Counted from the first letter of the stretch, positions 49,742-59,292 are shown. The stretch is 64,000 bases of DNA from Planctomycetota bacterium (GCA_023150475.1 JAKLKU010000002.1:248001-312000), one strand, 5' to 3'. Program-made: numbers and translations. The notes: generated from the letters alone by a model not told the origin.

Positions 49742-51489
49742 AAGCAGCTCTCGAGCAACGGAGCGGGCTCTTCCTGCGTTTCCTGCGGGAGCACTTGGCT
49801 CCGTACTGGTTGCTGCAGCTCGAGATCGCGATCTGCGTCGCGGTCCAAGTGGTGCTCGAGCTCGTCGATCCGCTGATCCTGCGCGCCGTGATCGACCGCG
49901 CGATCGGCGACGGCGATCGGGAGCTCCTGCTCTGGCTCATCGGGCTCTTGCTCGGCACGCTCGCGTTCCGCGTCGCGTTCCGCGTGATCTCGACGTGGCT
50001 CTACTCGTACGGCGGCTTGCGCGTGATGTTCGACTTCCGTCGCCGCGCGTACGAACGCGTGCAGAGCCTCTCGCCCTATTACTTGCGCGGCGAGCACTAC
50101 GGCGGCGTGCTCGCGCGGCTGACGTCCGACGTCGACGTGCTGCAGCGCGCCGCGGTGTACACCGTCGTGCACTCGATCCAGCACGTGCTCGTCATCACGG
50201 GCATCTGGATCGTGCTGATCGTGCTCGATCCGGCGCTCGCCGGCGTGCTCGCGCTCGTCTACCCGGTGCTCGCGCTCGTGCTCTGGATCCTGAACCGCTC
50301 GATCCGCACCGAGAGCGACGCCGCGCGCGAATCCGTCGGCAAGCTCTACGAGTTCCTGGAAGAACGGCTCGGCGCGGTGCGCTTGATCCAAGAGTTCCGC
50401 CGCGAACGTGCGCAAGCGAAGCGCTTCGTCGGTGTGTCGCGGCCGTGGATGCGTTCGAACCTGCGGCTCTCGGTGTTCGCGTCGATGCAGGTCTCGCTCG
50501 CCGACGTGATGCTCGCGATCGCGCCGATCACGGTGTTCCTCTTCGGCGGTGCGCGTGTGCTCGAAGGCACCCTATCGATCGGCACTTTGGTCGCGTTCTA
50601 CACGCTCGCGGCGCGATTGCACCGGCCCGTGTCGCTGCTGATCGACATCAACATCGAGCTGCAGACTGCGCGTTCGGCCCTGCGGCGCGTGTACCAACTG
50701 ATCGACACGGAGCCGTGGATCCAGGAGCGCGCCGACGCGACTGCGCCGCCGACGCTCGCGGGCCGGATCGAGTTCAAGAGCGTCGACTTCCGTTGGGAGA
50801 GCGCGACGATCCTGCGGTCGATCTCGACCACGATCGCTCCGGGAGAACGCGTCGCGATCGTCGGTGCGTCGGGTTCCGGCAAATCGACGCTCGCCGCGCT
50901 CGCGTCGCGCTTCCTCGACCCGACGGGCGGAGCGGTCGAGCTCGATGGCCTCGATCTGCGGCACTGGAAACTCGCCGATCTGCGCCGCACGGTCGGCGTC
51001 GTGCCGCAGGAAGCGCAGATGTTCCACGACTCGCTGCGCGCGAACCTGAATCTCGCCGCGCCGCACGCGACCGACGACGAGCTCCGTGACGTCCTCGAAG
51101 CGATGCAGCTCGGCCCGTTCCTCGCCGGTCTGCCCGCGGGTCTCGACACGGAAGTCGGCGAAGCGGGCCTGCGACTTTCCGGCGGCGAACGCCAACGCGT
51201 CGCACTCGCGCGCGCACTGCTCGCGAAGCCGCGCGTGCTGATCCTCGACGAAGCCACGTCCGCGCTCGATCCACGCACCGAGAGGCTCGTCCTCGAAGCG
51301 CTGAAGGAGCGCATGCGGCAACGCACGCTCGTGATGATCGCGCACCGCCTCACCAGCGTGCAGGACTCCGATCGCATCCTGGTGATCGTCGGCGGCGAAC
51401 TCGTCGAGAGCGGTTCGCACGCAGCGCTCTACGCGCGCGGCGGGCCGTATCGCGAGCTCTACGACGAGCAGTTGCGGCGCGGCGAGTGA
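49738..51489 (+). CDS. ABC exporter, fused membrane and ATPase domains, no peptidase
   Basis: A 583-residue half-transporter from GTG 49738 (GTGA overlap with the HlyD-type gene). Residues about 15-310 hold six membrane helices of the type I exporter fold (LLQLEIAICVAVQVVLELVD, then LLLWLIGLLLGTLAFRVAF). The ATPase domain (about 340-575) has Walker A GASGSGKST, signature LSGGERQR, Walker B VLILDEATSALD and the switch His in MIAHRLTS. No C39-type peptidase domain precedes the membrane part, so if it exports the small peptides, leader removal must be done by another enzyme or not at all. It would work as a homodimer. Confidence 0.9.
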   Translation: MKAALEQRSGLFLRFLREHLAPYWLLQLEIAICVAVQVVLELVDPLILRAVIDRAIGDGDRELLLWLIGLLLGTLAFRVAFRVISTWLYSYGGLRVMFDFRRRAYERVQSLSPYYLRGEHYGGVLARLTSDVDVLQRAAVYTVVHSIQHVLVITGIWIVLIVLDPALAGVLALVYPVLALVLWILNRSIRTESDAARESVGKLYEFLEERLGAVRLIQEFRRERAQAKRFVGVSRPWMRSNLRLSVFASMQVSLADVMLAIAPITVFLFGGARVLEGTLSIGTLVAFYTLAARLHRPVSLLIDINIELQTARSALRRVYQLIDTEPWIQERADATAPPTLAGRIEFKSVDFRWESATILRSISTTIAPGERVAIVGASGSGKSTLAALASRFLDPTGGAVELDGLDLRHWKLADLRRTVGVVPQEAQMFHDSLRANLNLAAPHATDDELRDVLEAMQLGPFLAGLPAGLDTEVGEAGLRLSGGERQRVALARALLAKPRVLILDEATSALDPRTERLVLEALKERMRQRTLVMIAHRLTSVQDSDRILVIVGGELVESGSHAALYARGGPYRELYDEQLRRGE

Positions 51490-51651
51490 TTGCGGCCCGG
51501 AGGCCGGCCGCTAGGCTCTGTTGCGGCGCCGACGACTGTGGCAGGTCCGTCGACGTCCCGGAGGCGCGGGCTTCGACATCGGAATCGAAGCGGCGCGCGG
51601 AACCGGCCCCAGGCCGACGACTTCCGAGACCGACGACTTCGAGGTGGCACC

Positions 51652-53298
51652 ATGGCAAGGCTCTGGGTGCGCGCGGCGTGGCTCTCGCTCGCGTGCACGG
51701 CGATCGGCTCCGTCGCGCGCGCGACCGACTACTACGTCAGTCCGAGCGGCAAGGACACGAACGACGGCAAGTCGATCGCGAACGCGTGGAAGACGCTCGG
51801 CAAAGTGACCGCCGCGAATCTCGGCCCTGGTGATCGTGTGTTCCTCGAAGGTGGCCAGACGTTCGCCGGTTCGTTGACGCTCGACGCGAACGATGCGGGC
51901 ACGGCGACGGCGCCGCTCGTGATCACGACCTACGGCGTCGGCAAGGCGACGATCGACGCCGGCTCCGGCGACGGCGTGTTCGTGTGGAACGCGGCGGGCA
52001 TCGAGCTCGCGAACCTGATCGTGCGCGGCAGCGGCGCGGCGACCAACCAAGGCGACGGCGTGTTCTTCTACGTCGACCTCGCGAACGGCGTGAAGCTCGC
52101 CCACGTCGTCGTCGATGCGCTCGAAGTCTTCGGTTTCGGCGGCTACGGCCTGCAATTCGGCTCGAACTCGGCGTCGAAGAGCGGCTTTCGCGACGTCACC
52201 GTGCGCGGGCTCGACGCGCACGACAACCGGCTCGCCGGCATGGCGGTGTGGGGCAAGTTCTCCGCGAGCTCGACGACTTGGGCGCACGCGAACTTCCACG
52301 TCGTCGACTCCAAGTTCCACGCGAACCTCGGCGATCCCTCGGTGACGAACACCAACACCGGCAGCGGTCTCTGGGTCTCGGACGTCGACGGCGCGACGAT
52401 CGAATACAACGAAGCGTTCGGCAACGGTTCTCTCTGCGCGAACCCGAGCGGCGGCCCGGTCGGCATCTGGGCGTTCGACGCGAACGACGTGACGATCCAG
52501 CACAACGAGTCGCATCACAATCGCACGGGGCCGAACTCGGTCGACGGCGGCGGCTTCGATCTCGACGGCGGAGTCACCAGTTCGCGGCTGCAATACAACT
52601 ACTCGCACGACAACGACGGACCCGGCTTCCTGCTCGCGCAGTACTCCGGCGCGCGGCCCTTCGGCGGCAACGTCGTGCGCTACAACGTCAGTCAGAACGA
52701 CGCGCGCAAGAACGGCTATGGCGCGATCGACTTGTGGAACGGCAACGGCTCGAACGGCATCAAGAACTGCGAGCTCTACCACAACACGGTCTTCCTCGCG
52801 GCGAGCGCGAGCCCGGGCGCGAGCGCGCTGAAACTTCAGAGCGCCGTCTCGAACGTCGGGATCCGCAACAACATCTTCGTGACGACCGGCGGCGCGAAGC
52901 TCGTCCACTCGGTCGCCAACCCGGGCGCCGTGTTCCAGCAGAACGACTATTTCCCGAGCGGCGCCGCGTTCGGCATCGTCTGGGGCGGCACGACGTACAC
53001 GACGCTCGCCGCGTGGCGCACGGGCACGGGACAGGAGTACTTCGGCACACGCACGTCGGGCACCGCGGTCGATCCGCGGCTCGTCGCGCCCGGCACGGGG
53101 GGCACGATCGGCGATCCGCATCAGCTCGCGACGCTCACCGCGTATCGGCTGCAGTCGCTCTCACCGCTCGTGAACTCCGCGCTCGATCTGCCCGCGTTCT
53201 TCGGGATCGATCCCGGCTCGCAGGACTTCGCCGGCGCGCCGACGCCTCACGGCGTGAGGTGGGACTTCGGCGCGCTCGAGTGGCAAGGCGGCCCCTGA
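51652..53298 (+). CDS. Secreted right-handed beta-helix protein
   Basis: A 548-residue exported protein. ATG 51652 has GAGGTG 5 bases upstream and a signal peptide (AWLSLACTAIGSVARA). The first mature residues, TDYYVSPSGKDTNDGKSIAN, are the typical opening of pectate-lyase-like parallel beta-helix proteins of bacteria ('YYVSPxGxDxNxGTSxxxPWxT'). Coils follow with NEAFGNGS, NESHHNRTG, NYSHDNDGPG and NNIFV turns, as in nitrous-oxide-reductase-accessory and alginate-epimerase-like folds. It ends PHGVRWDFGALEWQ, also common in the family. A polysaccharide lyase or epimerase is possible, but the active site is not identifiable by eye. Confidence 0.78.
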   Translation: MARLWVRAAWLSLACTAIGSVARATDYYVSPSGKDTNDGKSIANAWKTLGKVTAANLGPGDRVFLEGGQTFAGSLTLDANDAGTATAPLVITTYGVGKATIDAGSGDGVFVWNAAGIELANLIVRGSGAATNQGDGVFFYVDLANGVKLAHVVVDALEVFGFGGYGLQFGSNSASKSGFRDVTVRGLDAHDNRLAGMAVWGKFSASSTTWAHANFHVVDSKFHANLGDPSVTNTNTGSGLWVSDVDGATIEYNEAFGNGSLCANPSGGPVGIWAFDANDVTIQHNESHHNRTGPNSVDGGGFDLDGGVTSSRLQYNYSHDNDGPGFLLAQYSGARPFGGNVVRYNVSQNDARKNGYGAIDLWNGNGSNGIKNCELYHNTVFLAASASPGASALKLQSAVSNVGIRNNIFVTTGGAKLVHSVANPGAVFQQNDYFPSGAAFGIVWGGTTYTTLAAWRTGTGQEYFGTRTSGTAVDPRLVAPGTGGTIGDPHQLATLTAYRLQSLSPLVNSALDLPAFFGIDPGSQDFAGAPTPHGVRWDFGALEWQGGP

Positions 53299-53307
53299 AC
53301 GCGAGCG

Positions 53308-55605
53308 CTACTTCGGCAACGGACGTCCGTCGTCGGGCACACGAGCCCACGGGTGCACCGGCAGCAGCAGGCTGCCGACCTGCACGAGCCCGGTCGGACT
53401 GAAGCGCCAGCCGTCGACGTTCCACAACGTCTTCGGATCGATCCGCGTGCGCGGCGCTTCACCCGTGCCACGTTCGCGGACGACGAGTTGCCTCGACCCC
53501 TTGCCTTCTTCGCCATCCTGCACGGCGATCCAGAGCCGCGCGGGAATCGTGTCGCCGCGGCGGTACGCGCCGCCGAGCGGTCGGTACCTGCGGTCCGAGA
53601 AGAACGCTTCGAACGACGGGACGAGCAGATAACTCTCGCGCAGGATCGTGCCGCGTTTCCACGTCGTCGGCGGCAATGCGCCGTACGCGACGAAGTGGTT
53701 GTTGTGCCAACTGTTCTCGTTGTCCGGCCCCGTGATGCGGTCGATGACGCGATAGTTGAGCGAGAGCTCGGTCTTCGCGTGCCAGTGGTAGGTGATCCAC
53801 TGGTGGTCCGACCCGGGGATCGGCTCGACTTCGAACCCCAGGAACGTCAACGTCTCGTGCGGCTCGGCGTTTTCGCGCACGAAGTCGATCGGGCGCAGGA
53901 AACCGCGCTCGGCGGCGTAGAGCTCGACGTCGTCGCACGGCTCGACTTCGAAGAACCGGCGCGCGCGCGTCGAACTGCGTTGGCGCTCGAGCACGTAGAC
54001 CGGGCCCAACTCGGCGTGCGTGCGTTGGTCGTAGAACGCCGCGCGCACTCGGAAGAGCTCGTTGACGACGCGGAAGAGCTCCTCGTTCCCCGCCTGCGTG
54101 AGCATCGGCAGGTGGATGATCAACGCATCGAGCGATTCGAGCACCGCGCGAACGTGCTGCTGCGCGTCCGCGGGCAGCTTCGCGTACGCCTCGAGCGGGT
54201 ACTCGAAGCGCACGAGCTCGACCGTCGGCGGAGTCCGCAGGAAGACCGCCCAACGGAACGCCGAAGCGAGCCGCACCGGCCGGTCGGCGGGCGGCGGATG
54301 CGCCTCGAGTTCGGCGGTCACGAAGTCGATCGCGTTCCAGTAGACGCCGTGGCGCTTGAGCGGTTGATCGAGCAGCACGCCCAGTCCGAGCACGACCGTC
54401 GCTCCGTACGCTGCGAGCGCCGCACCGCGCGCGACGAACCGCGCACGCGTCACTTCGAAGAGCCACGCGCAGCCGAGTCCCGCCGCCGGCAACACGGTGC
54501 CGAGCAACGGCAGCCACAAACGATAGCTCTTCTCGCCCTTGAAGCTCATCACGGCGACGTTGAGCACGAACACGAGCATCAAGAACCCGACGGCGCCGAT
54601 GCGTCGCGTCCAAGCGCGCCAGAGCCCGAGCACTCCGAGCGCGAGCACCGGCACGACGAACATCTGATGGATGTGCGTCACGTACCACGTGCGCGGTGAA
54701 CGCTGCTTGGTGTCGGCGAGCGAAGTGTCGGCCGCGAAACCGCGCGACTCACTCACCCACTTGTAGAGCGACTCCGCCGCGCCGCGGAAACCGAGCTTGT
54801 TCAACCAGCCCGGCGCCGTCCCCGCGATGTTGTCCATCATGTAGCGGAAGACGCTGCCGCCCCATTCACCGTAGACCCAGCGATCGAGTGCGACCTGCAA
54901 CGCCATCAGCGTGAGCAGACCGACGAGCACGGCGGCGGCGGCGCTCAAGTGCTTCCAACGATCGCGCAAGACGAGACCGACGAGCACCGCGAGGATCACG
55001 AGCAACGTCTGGTACGCGAGCAAGAAGCCGACACCGAGCCACAGCCCGCCGACGAACTCGCGGCGGAAGTCGGTCCGCACGACCAAACGTTCGAGACCGA
55101 GAGTGACGCAGAGCGCCGCGGCGACGCCCGAGATCGGCCAGCTCGAATACAGGAGGAAGAACGGGTTCGCCGCGACCAGTAGGCCGGTTGCATAACCCGC
55201 ACGCAGGCCGACGAACCGCGACGCGAAGCGCGCGCAGACGAACACGAACGCCAACGCCAATCCGACCTGCAACCCGCGCGCGAGCGGCATCAACGCACGC
55301 AGATCGTCGACGCCGAGGATCTCCGCGACGCCGAACAGCGGCACGAAGCACACCGAGTACGCGAACGAACGGATCGTGCGGTCGCCGCCGAGCGCGCGTC
55401 CGTCGACCCAATCGTGCGCTCGATCCATGAACTCGACGGCGTCGGCGAGCGGATAGCCGCTCTGCCACGACCACGCGATCACCTGCAGCACGAGCGCGAA
55501 CGCGAGCAAGAGCTTCACGCCGCCGTCGCGCCAGCCGAGCGGCAGTTCGCCCGGCGACGCGAGCGGTGACGCAGTCGCACTCTCTCTCGTCGTGGCGGCG
55601 GTCAT
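53308..55605 (-). CDS. Multi-spanning membrane protein, GT-C glycosyltransferase-like
   Basis: A 765-residue protein from ATG 55605 with about ten hydrophobic helices in the first 430 residues and a soluble C-terminal part of about 330 residues. The first loop has an acidic residue and YPLADAVEFMDRAHDWVDGR, reminiscent of the D/E-containing first loop of dolichyl-phosphate-mannose-type (PMT_2/ArnT) transferases. FFLLYSSWPISGVAAALCV and SYRLWLPLLGTVLPAAGLG fit that fold too. The soluble part has no recognisable motif. Transfer of sugars from lipid carriers to surface proteins or polymers is inferred. It converges on the beta-helix gene with a 9-base gap. Confidence 0.65.
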   Translation of the reverse strand: MTAATTRESATASPLASPGELPLGWRDGGVKLLLAFALVLQVIAWSWQSGYPLADAVEFMDRAHDWVDGRALGGDRTIRSFAYSVCFVPLFGVAEILGVDDLRALMPLARGLQVGLALAFVFVCARFASRFVGLRAGYATGLLVAANPFFLLYSSWPISGVAAALCVTLGLERLVVRTDFRREFVGGLWLGVGFLLAYQTLLVILAVLVGLVLRDRWKHLSAAAAVLVGLLTLMALQVALDRWVYGEWGGSVFRYMMDNIAGTAPGWLNKLGFRGAAESLYKWVSESRGFAADTSLADTKQRSPRTWYVTHIHQMFVVPVLALGVLGLWRAWTRRIGAVGFLMLVFVLNVAVMSFKGEKSYRLWLPLLGTVLPAAGLGCAWLFEVTRARFVARGAALAAYGATVVLGLGVLLDQPLKRHGVYWNAIDFVTAELEAHPPPADRPVRLASAFRWAVFLRTPPTVELVRFEYPLEAYAKLPADAQQHVRAVLESLDALIIHLPMLTQAGNEELFRVVNELFRVRAAFYDQRTHAELGPVYVLERQRSSTRARRFFEVEPCDDVELYAAERGFLRPIDFVRENAEPHETLTFLGFEVEPIPGSDHQWITYHWHAKTELSLNYRVIDRITGPDNENSWHNNHFVAYGALPPTTWKRGTILRESYLLVPSFEAFFSDRRYRPLGGAYRRGDTIPARLWIAVQDGEEGKGSRQLVVRERGTGEAPRTRIDPKTLWNVDGWRFSPTGLVQVGSLLLPVHPWARVPDDGRPLPK

Positions 55606-55743
55606 CGGCTCGCAGCGTGCGTGTCGCGCCGCCGGAGCGACGCAAACGCGCGCTCCTACTGTAGGCGCGCTGCGCGGAGCACGCCACGACGCGAAGTCGC
55701 GTGCCGGTCGCGGTGTCACGCGTTCCGTGGACGGAACCGCGAC

Positions 55744-58221
55744 TCAGCGGGCCGCGAGAATGGCGTCCAGCCCGGCGATCAACCCGGCCGGTGAGTAGGG
55801 CTTCGAAAGGAAACCGTCGTACTCGCCGCGGGCGAACTGCCGCGCGACCTCCGCTTCCGCGTAGCCCGACGAAAGCACGATCTTGGCGGTCGGCCGACGC
55901 TTGCGCAGTGCGTCCACCATTTCGCGTGCGCCGACGCGGGGCATCGTCACGTCGAGCAGGACGACGTCGATTTCGTCGGCATGTTCGTCGAACAACGCGA
56001 GCCCGCGTTCGCCCGACGAAGCTGCGAGCACGTGGTGCCCGCGCCGCACGAGCACCGCGGTCGCGAGCTCGAGCACGACCGGCTCGTCGTCGACGACGAG
56101 CACCGTCGCGCCGCTCTCCGTCGACGGCGGAGGCACGGTCGGCGGAGCCTCGCGCTCGCGCGTCGCGACCGGAAAGAACACGCGGAACGAACTGCCGCGG
56201 CCGATTTGCGAGAGCACCCGCACGCCGCCGCGGTGAGCGCGGACGATTCCGAGCGCGGCCGCGAGGCCGAGTCCGCGGCCGGTGAACTTCGTCGTGAAGA
56301 ACGGATCGAAGATGCGCTTGATCGTCGCTTCGTCCATCCCGCAACCGTCGTCGCGGACCTCCAGCACGACGTAGCGCCCCGCCGGCAGACCGTCGTGCGG
56401 GAACTCGACCCCGGTCTCCAGCGTCGGGTTGGTCCACGCCCACGTCGACACGACCACTTCGCCGTCGCCGTCGCCGATCGCTTCCGCGGCGTTGATGACC
56501 AGGTTCATCGCGAGCTGCTGCAACTGCGCGCGGTCGGCCTCGATCGGCGGCAGATCGTCCGCGAGCGTGAAACGCAGGTCGATGCGCTTCGCGATCGAGC
56601 TCGCGATCAGGACTTCGACGTCGCGCACTTCGCTGCTGATGTCGAGCAGGGTGCGGTCGAGCGCGGCGCGACCCGCGTAGGCGAGCATCTGCCTCGTGAG
56701 GTCCGCGGCGCGCGTCGCAGCGAGCTGGATCGAGCCCAACGAACTGCGCGCGCCGGGCGAGAGCGACTCCGTCTCGAGCAGCAGCTCGGCGTGTCCGAGG
56801 ATGCCCGTCAACAGGTTGTTGAAGTCGTGCGCGACGCCGCCGGCCAGGATGCCGAGGCTCTCGAGCTTCAGCGTCTGCAACATCTTGCCGCGCAGTTCCT
56901 CGCGTTCGAGTTCCGCGCGGTGTTGTTCGGTGACGTCGAGCACGAGCGACATCGTCGACACGATCTTGCCGGTCTCGTCGTTGAGCGCGGAGTTGTGCCA
57001 GACGCACTCGATCGTCGTGCCTTGTTTCGTGACGTTGCGATTGGTGAGCACGACCCGGCGTGAACCCGCCGCGAGCTCGGCCGCCGCCGCCCGCACGCGA
57101 ACGACGTCGGTCGGGTGGATCATCGCGAGTTCGGTGGCGTTCTTGCCGAGCGCCTCCTCCGCGGTCCAACCGAACACGCGTTCGGCGTGTTGCGACCAAC
57201 GGCGCACACGACCGTCGGCGTCCCACAGGATGAACGCGATCAGCGAGTTGTCGATGTGGTACTGGAGCTGCAGCGCGTGCAACCGAGCTTCGCGCTCGAC
57301 GCTGCGTTGATCGGTGACGTCCCGATTGATCGAAACGTAGGCCGTCGGCTTGCCCGACGGATCGTCGATCCGGATCGCCGTCGATTCGCGGATGCCCACG
57401 CGGCCGTCCTTCGCGCGGAACAGCCGATCGCCGCGCCAGCGATGCCCGTTGCGCAGATGCTCGACGATCTCGCTGGACCGCGGTTGGCCGTCTTCTTCGA
57501 TCGAAAACACGTCGGGCGGCGTCTTGCCGAGCAACTGCTCGCGCTTCCAACCGAAGATGCTCTCGACCGACGCGTTGCAGTCGACGATCCGAAGCTCGGC
57601 ATCGACGACGATGATCGCGTCCGAGATCTCGTTGAACACCGCGTCGCGCAGCTTCAGCGCCCGCAACGCTTCGTCACGTTCGATCGCGATGCCAGCGAGT
57701 CGCGCGGCGAACTCGATGCCCTCGACTTCGTCGTCGCCGGGTCGTCCGGGCTCGCTGCGGTAGAGCGCGAACGCTCCGAGCGCCGTCCCGTCGGAAGCGA
57801 GGATCGGTTGCGACCAACACGCGCGGAGTCCGTGGCTCAACGCGGCATCCCGCACGGTGCGCCAATTCGGGTCGGACGCGATGTCCTCCGCGACGACTCG
57901 GTGCCGGAAGTGCGCCGCGGCGCCGCACGCGCCGAACTCCGGGCCGACCGGGACGATCTCGACCACGGAGGCGTACGTCGCCGGCAGGCTCGGCGCGCTC
58001 GTCAGCCGCAGGCGGGTCCGCGCTGGGTCGGTGCACATGATGCTCGCGCGGCAACCGGGCAAAGCACTTTCGATCGAACGTGCGATGTCGTCGAGGATCG
58101 CGCCGGGCTCGGCGCTGCGCGCGATGCGCTCGACGATGCGGCGTTCGATGTCGAGCCACCGCGTGGCCGCAGCAGTTCCTGGACGTGTGTCGCGAGCGTC
58201 GAGCGATCGGCTGGGAAGCAT
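55744..58221 (-). CDS. Hybrid sensor histidine kinase, GAF-PAS-PAS-HisKA-HATPase-REC
   Basis: An 825-residue soluble sensor. A GAF domain occupies about 25-185 (GPEFGACGAAAHFRHRVV, ALSHGLRACWSQPI), then two PAS domains (about 190-310, NEISDAIIVVDAELRIVDCN; about 320-435, NSLIAFILWDADGRVRRWSQ). The phospho-acceptor is His465 in GGVAHDFNN; the ATPase domain has NLVINAAEAIG, VRDDGCGM and GRGLGLAAALG. The receiver has DDEP and phospho-acceptor Asp757 in VVLLDVTMP. No membrane helix is present, so it senses inside the cell. Kinase and GAF parts are close relatives of those in the protein at 18243; the two may share a signal type. Confidence 0.92.
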   Translation of the reverse strand: MLPSRSLDARDTRPGTAAATRWLDIERRIVERIARSAEPGAILDDIARSIESALPGCRASIMCTDPARTRLRLTSAPSLPATYASVVEIVPVGPEFGACGAAAHFRHRVVAEDIASDPNWRTVRDAALSHGLRACWSQPILASDGTALGAFALYRSEPGRPGDDEVEGIEFAARLAGIAIERDEALRALKLRDAVFNEISDAIIVVDAELRIVDCNASVESIFGWKREQLLGKTPPDVFSIEEDGQPRSSEIVEHLRNGHRWRGDRLFRAKDGRVGIRESTAIRIDDPSGKPTAYVSINRDVTDQRSVEREARLHALQLQYHIDNSLIAFILWDADGRVRRWSQHAERVFGWTAEEALGKNATELAMIHPTDVVRVRAAAAELAAGSRRVVLTNRNVTKQGTTIECVWHNSALNDETGKIVSTMSLVLDVTEQHRAELEREELRGKMLQTLKLESLGILAGGVAHDFNNLLTGILGHAELLLETESLSPGARSSLGSIQLAATRAADLTRQMLAYAGRAALDRTLLDISSEVRDVEVLIASSIAKRIDLRFTLADDLPPIEADRAQLQQLAMNLVINAAEAIGDGDGEVVVSTWAWTNPTLETGVEFPHDGLPAGRYVVLEVRDDGCGMDEATIKRIFDPFFTTKFTGRGLGLAAALGIVRAHRGGVRVLSQIGRGSSFRVFFPVATREREAPPTVPPPSTESGATVLVVDDEPVVLELATAVLVRRGHHVLAASSGERGLALFDEHADEIDVVLLDVTMPRVGAREMVDALRKRRPTAKIVLSSGYAEAEVARQFARGEYDGFLSKPYSPAGLIAGLDAILAAR

Positions 58222-59137
58222 GGCGTCGATCCCGTCCTTGCCCGCGCTCCGTCGCCGGCGAAGGACGGCGCCAGCCTACCGACGCGTGCGGGCTCCGTTC
58301 CATGCCGAAGTTCCGCCGGACGCAGCGTCGACGAACCCGCTCGCCGCGCCTCGCGCGAGCCACGAAACGCCGCGAACGAGCCCGCGACTTGCTCCGCTCG
58401 ACGCACCGCTCACCTCGCACGTTTGGGTGAGCGCCGCGCAGCCGCGGACGACACACGGGAGTGCGCGACTGCGAGCCACGCGCGGCGGGGTCGAGTCTGC
58501 TGCGTCCGCGGCGGCGACGCCCGGACCACAAGACTGCACCTCGAAGCGACGGTCGCGGCGTGTCGCGCGTCGAAGCGACGCTCGAAGCCGTGCGTCCGTT
58601 GCAAGCGAGTACCGCCGGCCGCGGAGCTCCCGGCTCGCGCGCGTGGGTCTCGAGTTGCACGCCGATGAACTCACGCTCGCCGGCTCTGCCTGCGGACCGT
58701 TCCCCCCGACTCGGCGGCAGCTCGACGAGCCTGTTCCATTGCGACCCGCGACACCGACGCTTCCATCCGGCGGCGCGCCCGCGGCGGCCGTCTCCGAGCG
58801 TTCGATCGCGGCGCGCCGGACTCGCGGCGGACGCCGACCGAATCGACGCGGCGCGGTCCGTCTCAGGGTGACGCGCGGCGCGCGTTCGACGACACGCGGC
58901 GACGTGGGCACCGGCCGGCGGTGCACGGACGCCGGAGTGAGCCCGCGGAGCTCCGCGACTCGGGCCATTGGTCCCGCCCCACCGTCACGGCGCACGAGCG
59001 CCGGCTCGCGCGCGGCGAGGCAGGCCGCCGGGCACTCGGCCGACGCGCCCCCCTCTCGCGGACGCCCCCCCCGGCGAGCGCCGCGCGGCGGTCGGCGAGA
59101 GCCGCCCGCAAACGCGCGCCGGCGGCGGAGACACGTC

Positions 59138-59218
59138 GGGGCTTCCTGAAAGGACTCCGAGAATCCCCCGTGGTTTCACCCGGCCCAAGATTTCCTGCGC
59201 AACGACAGGTGGCAGTAG
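59138..59218 (+). repeat. Dispersed repeat, copy C
   Basis: Begins GGGGCTTCCTGAAAGGACTC and shares with copy B 27 of 32 bases from CAAGATTTC to GGCAGTA. The middle differs in length from copies A and B. Exact inverted repeats CTTCCTGA (59142-59149) and TCAGGAAG (59240-59247) flank it. Confidence 0.65.
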
Positions 59219-59234
59219 GGCCGGGAGGCCCTGC
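59211..59234 (+). ncRNA. Stable hairpin with GNRA-type loop next to repeat copy C
   Basis: CAGTAGGGCC and GGCCCTGCTG pair over 10 bp (one T-G pair) around the tetraloop GGGA, at the 3' end of the repeat. The loop fits GNRA, common in structured RNAs. It could equally be a terminator or part of a small RNA; no T-run follows. Confidence 0.35.
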
Positions 59235-59259
59235 TGACATCAGGAAGGCCGATTCAAAA

Positions 59260-59292
59260 TATACTTGAGAGTATAATACGGCTTCGTATAGT
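59260..59292 (+). promoter_or_regulatory. AT-rich promoter with palindromic operator for the ATPase gene
   Basis: TATACT (59260-59265) and AGTATA (59270-59275) form an exact inverted repeat with loop TGAG; ATACG/CGTAT (59276-59280, 59285-59289) a second one. TTGAGA (59265-59270) and TATAGT (59287-59292), 16 bases apart, could be -35 and -10, which would put the transcription start at or next to ATG 59300. TATAAT at 59272 is an alternative -10. Confidence 0.55.
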
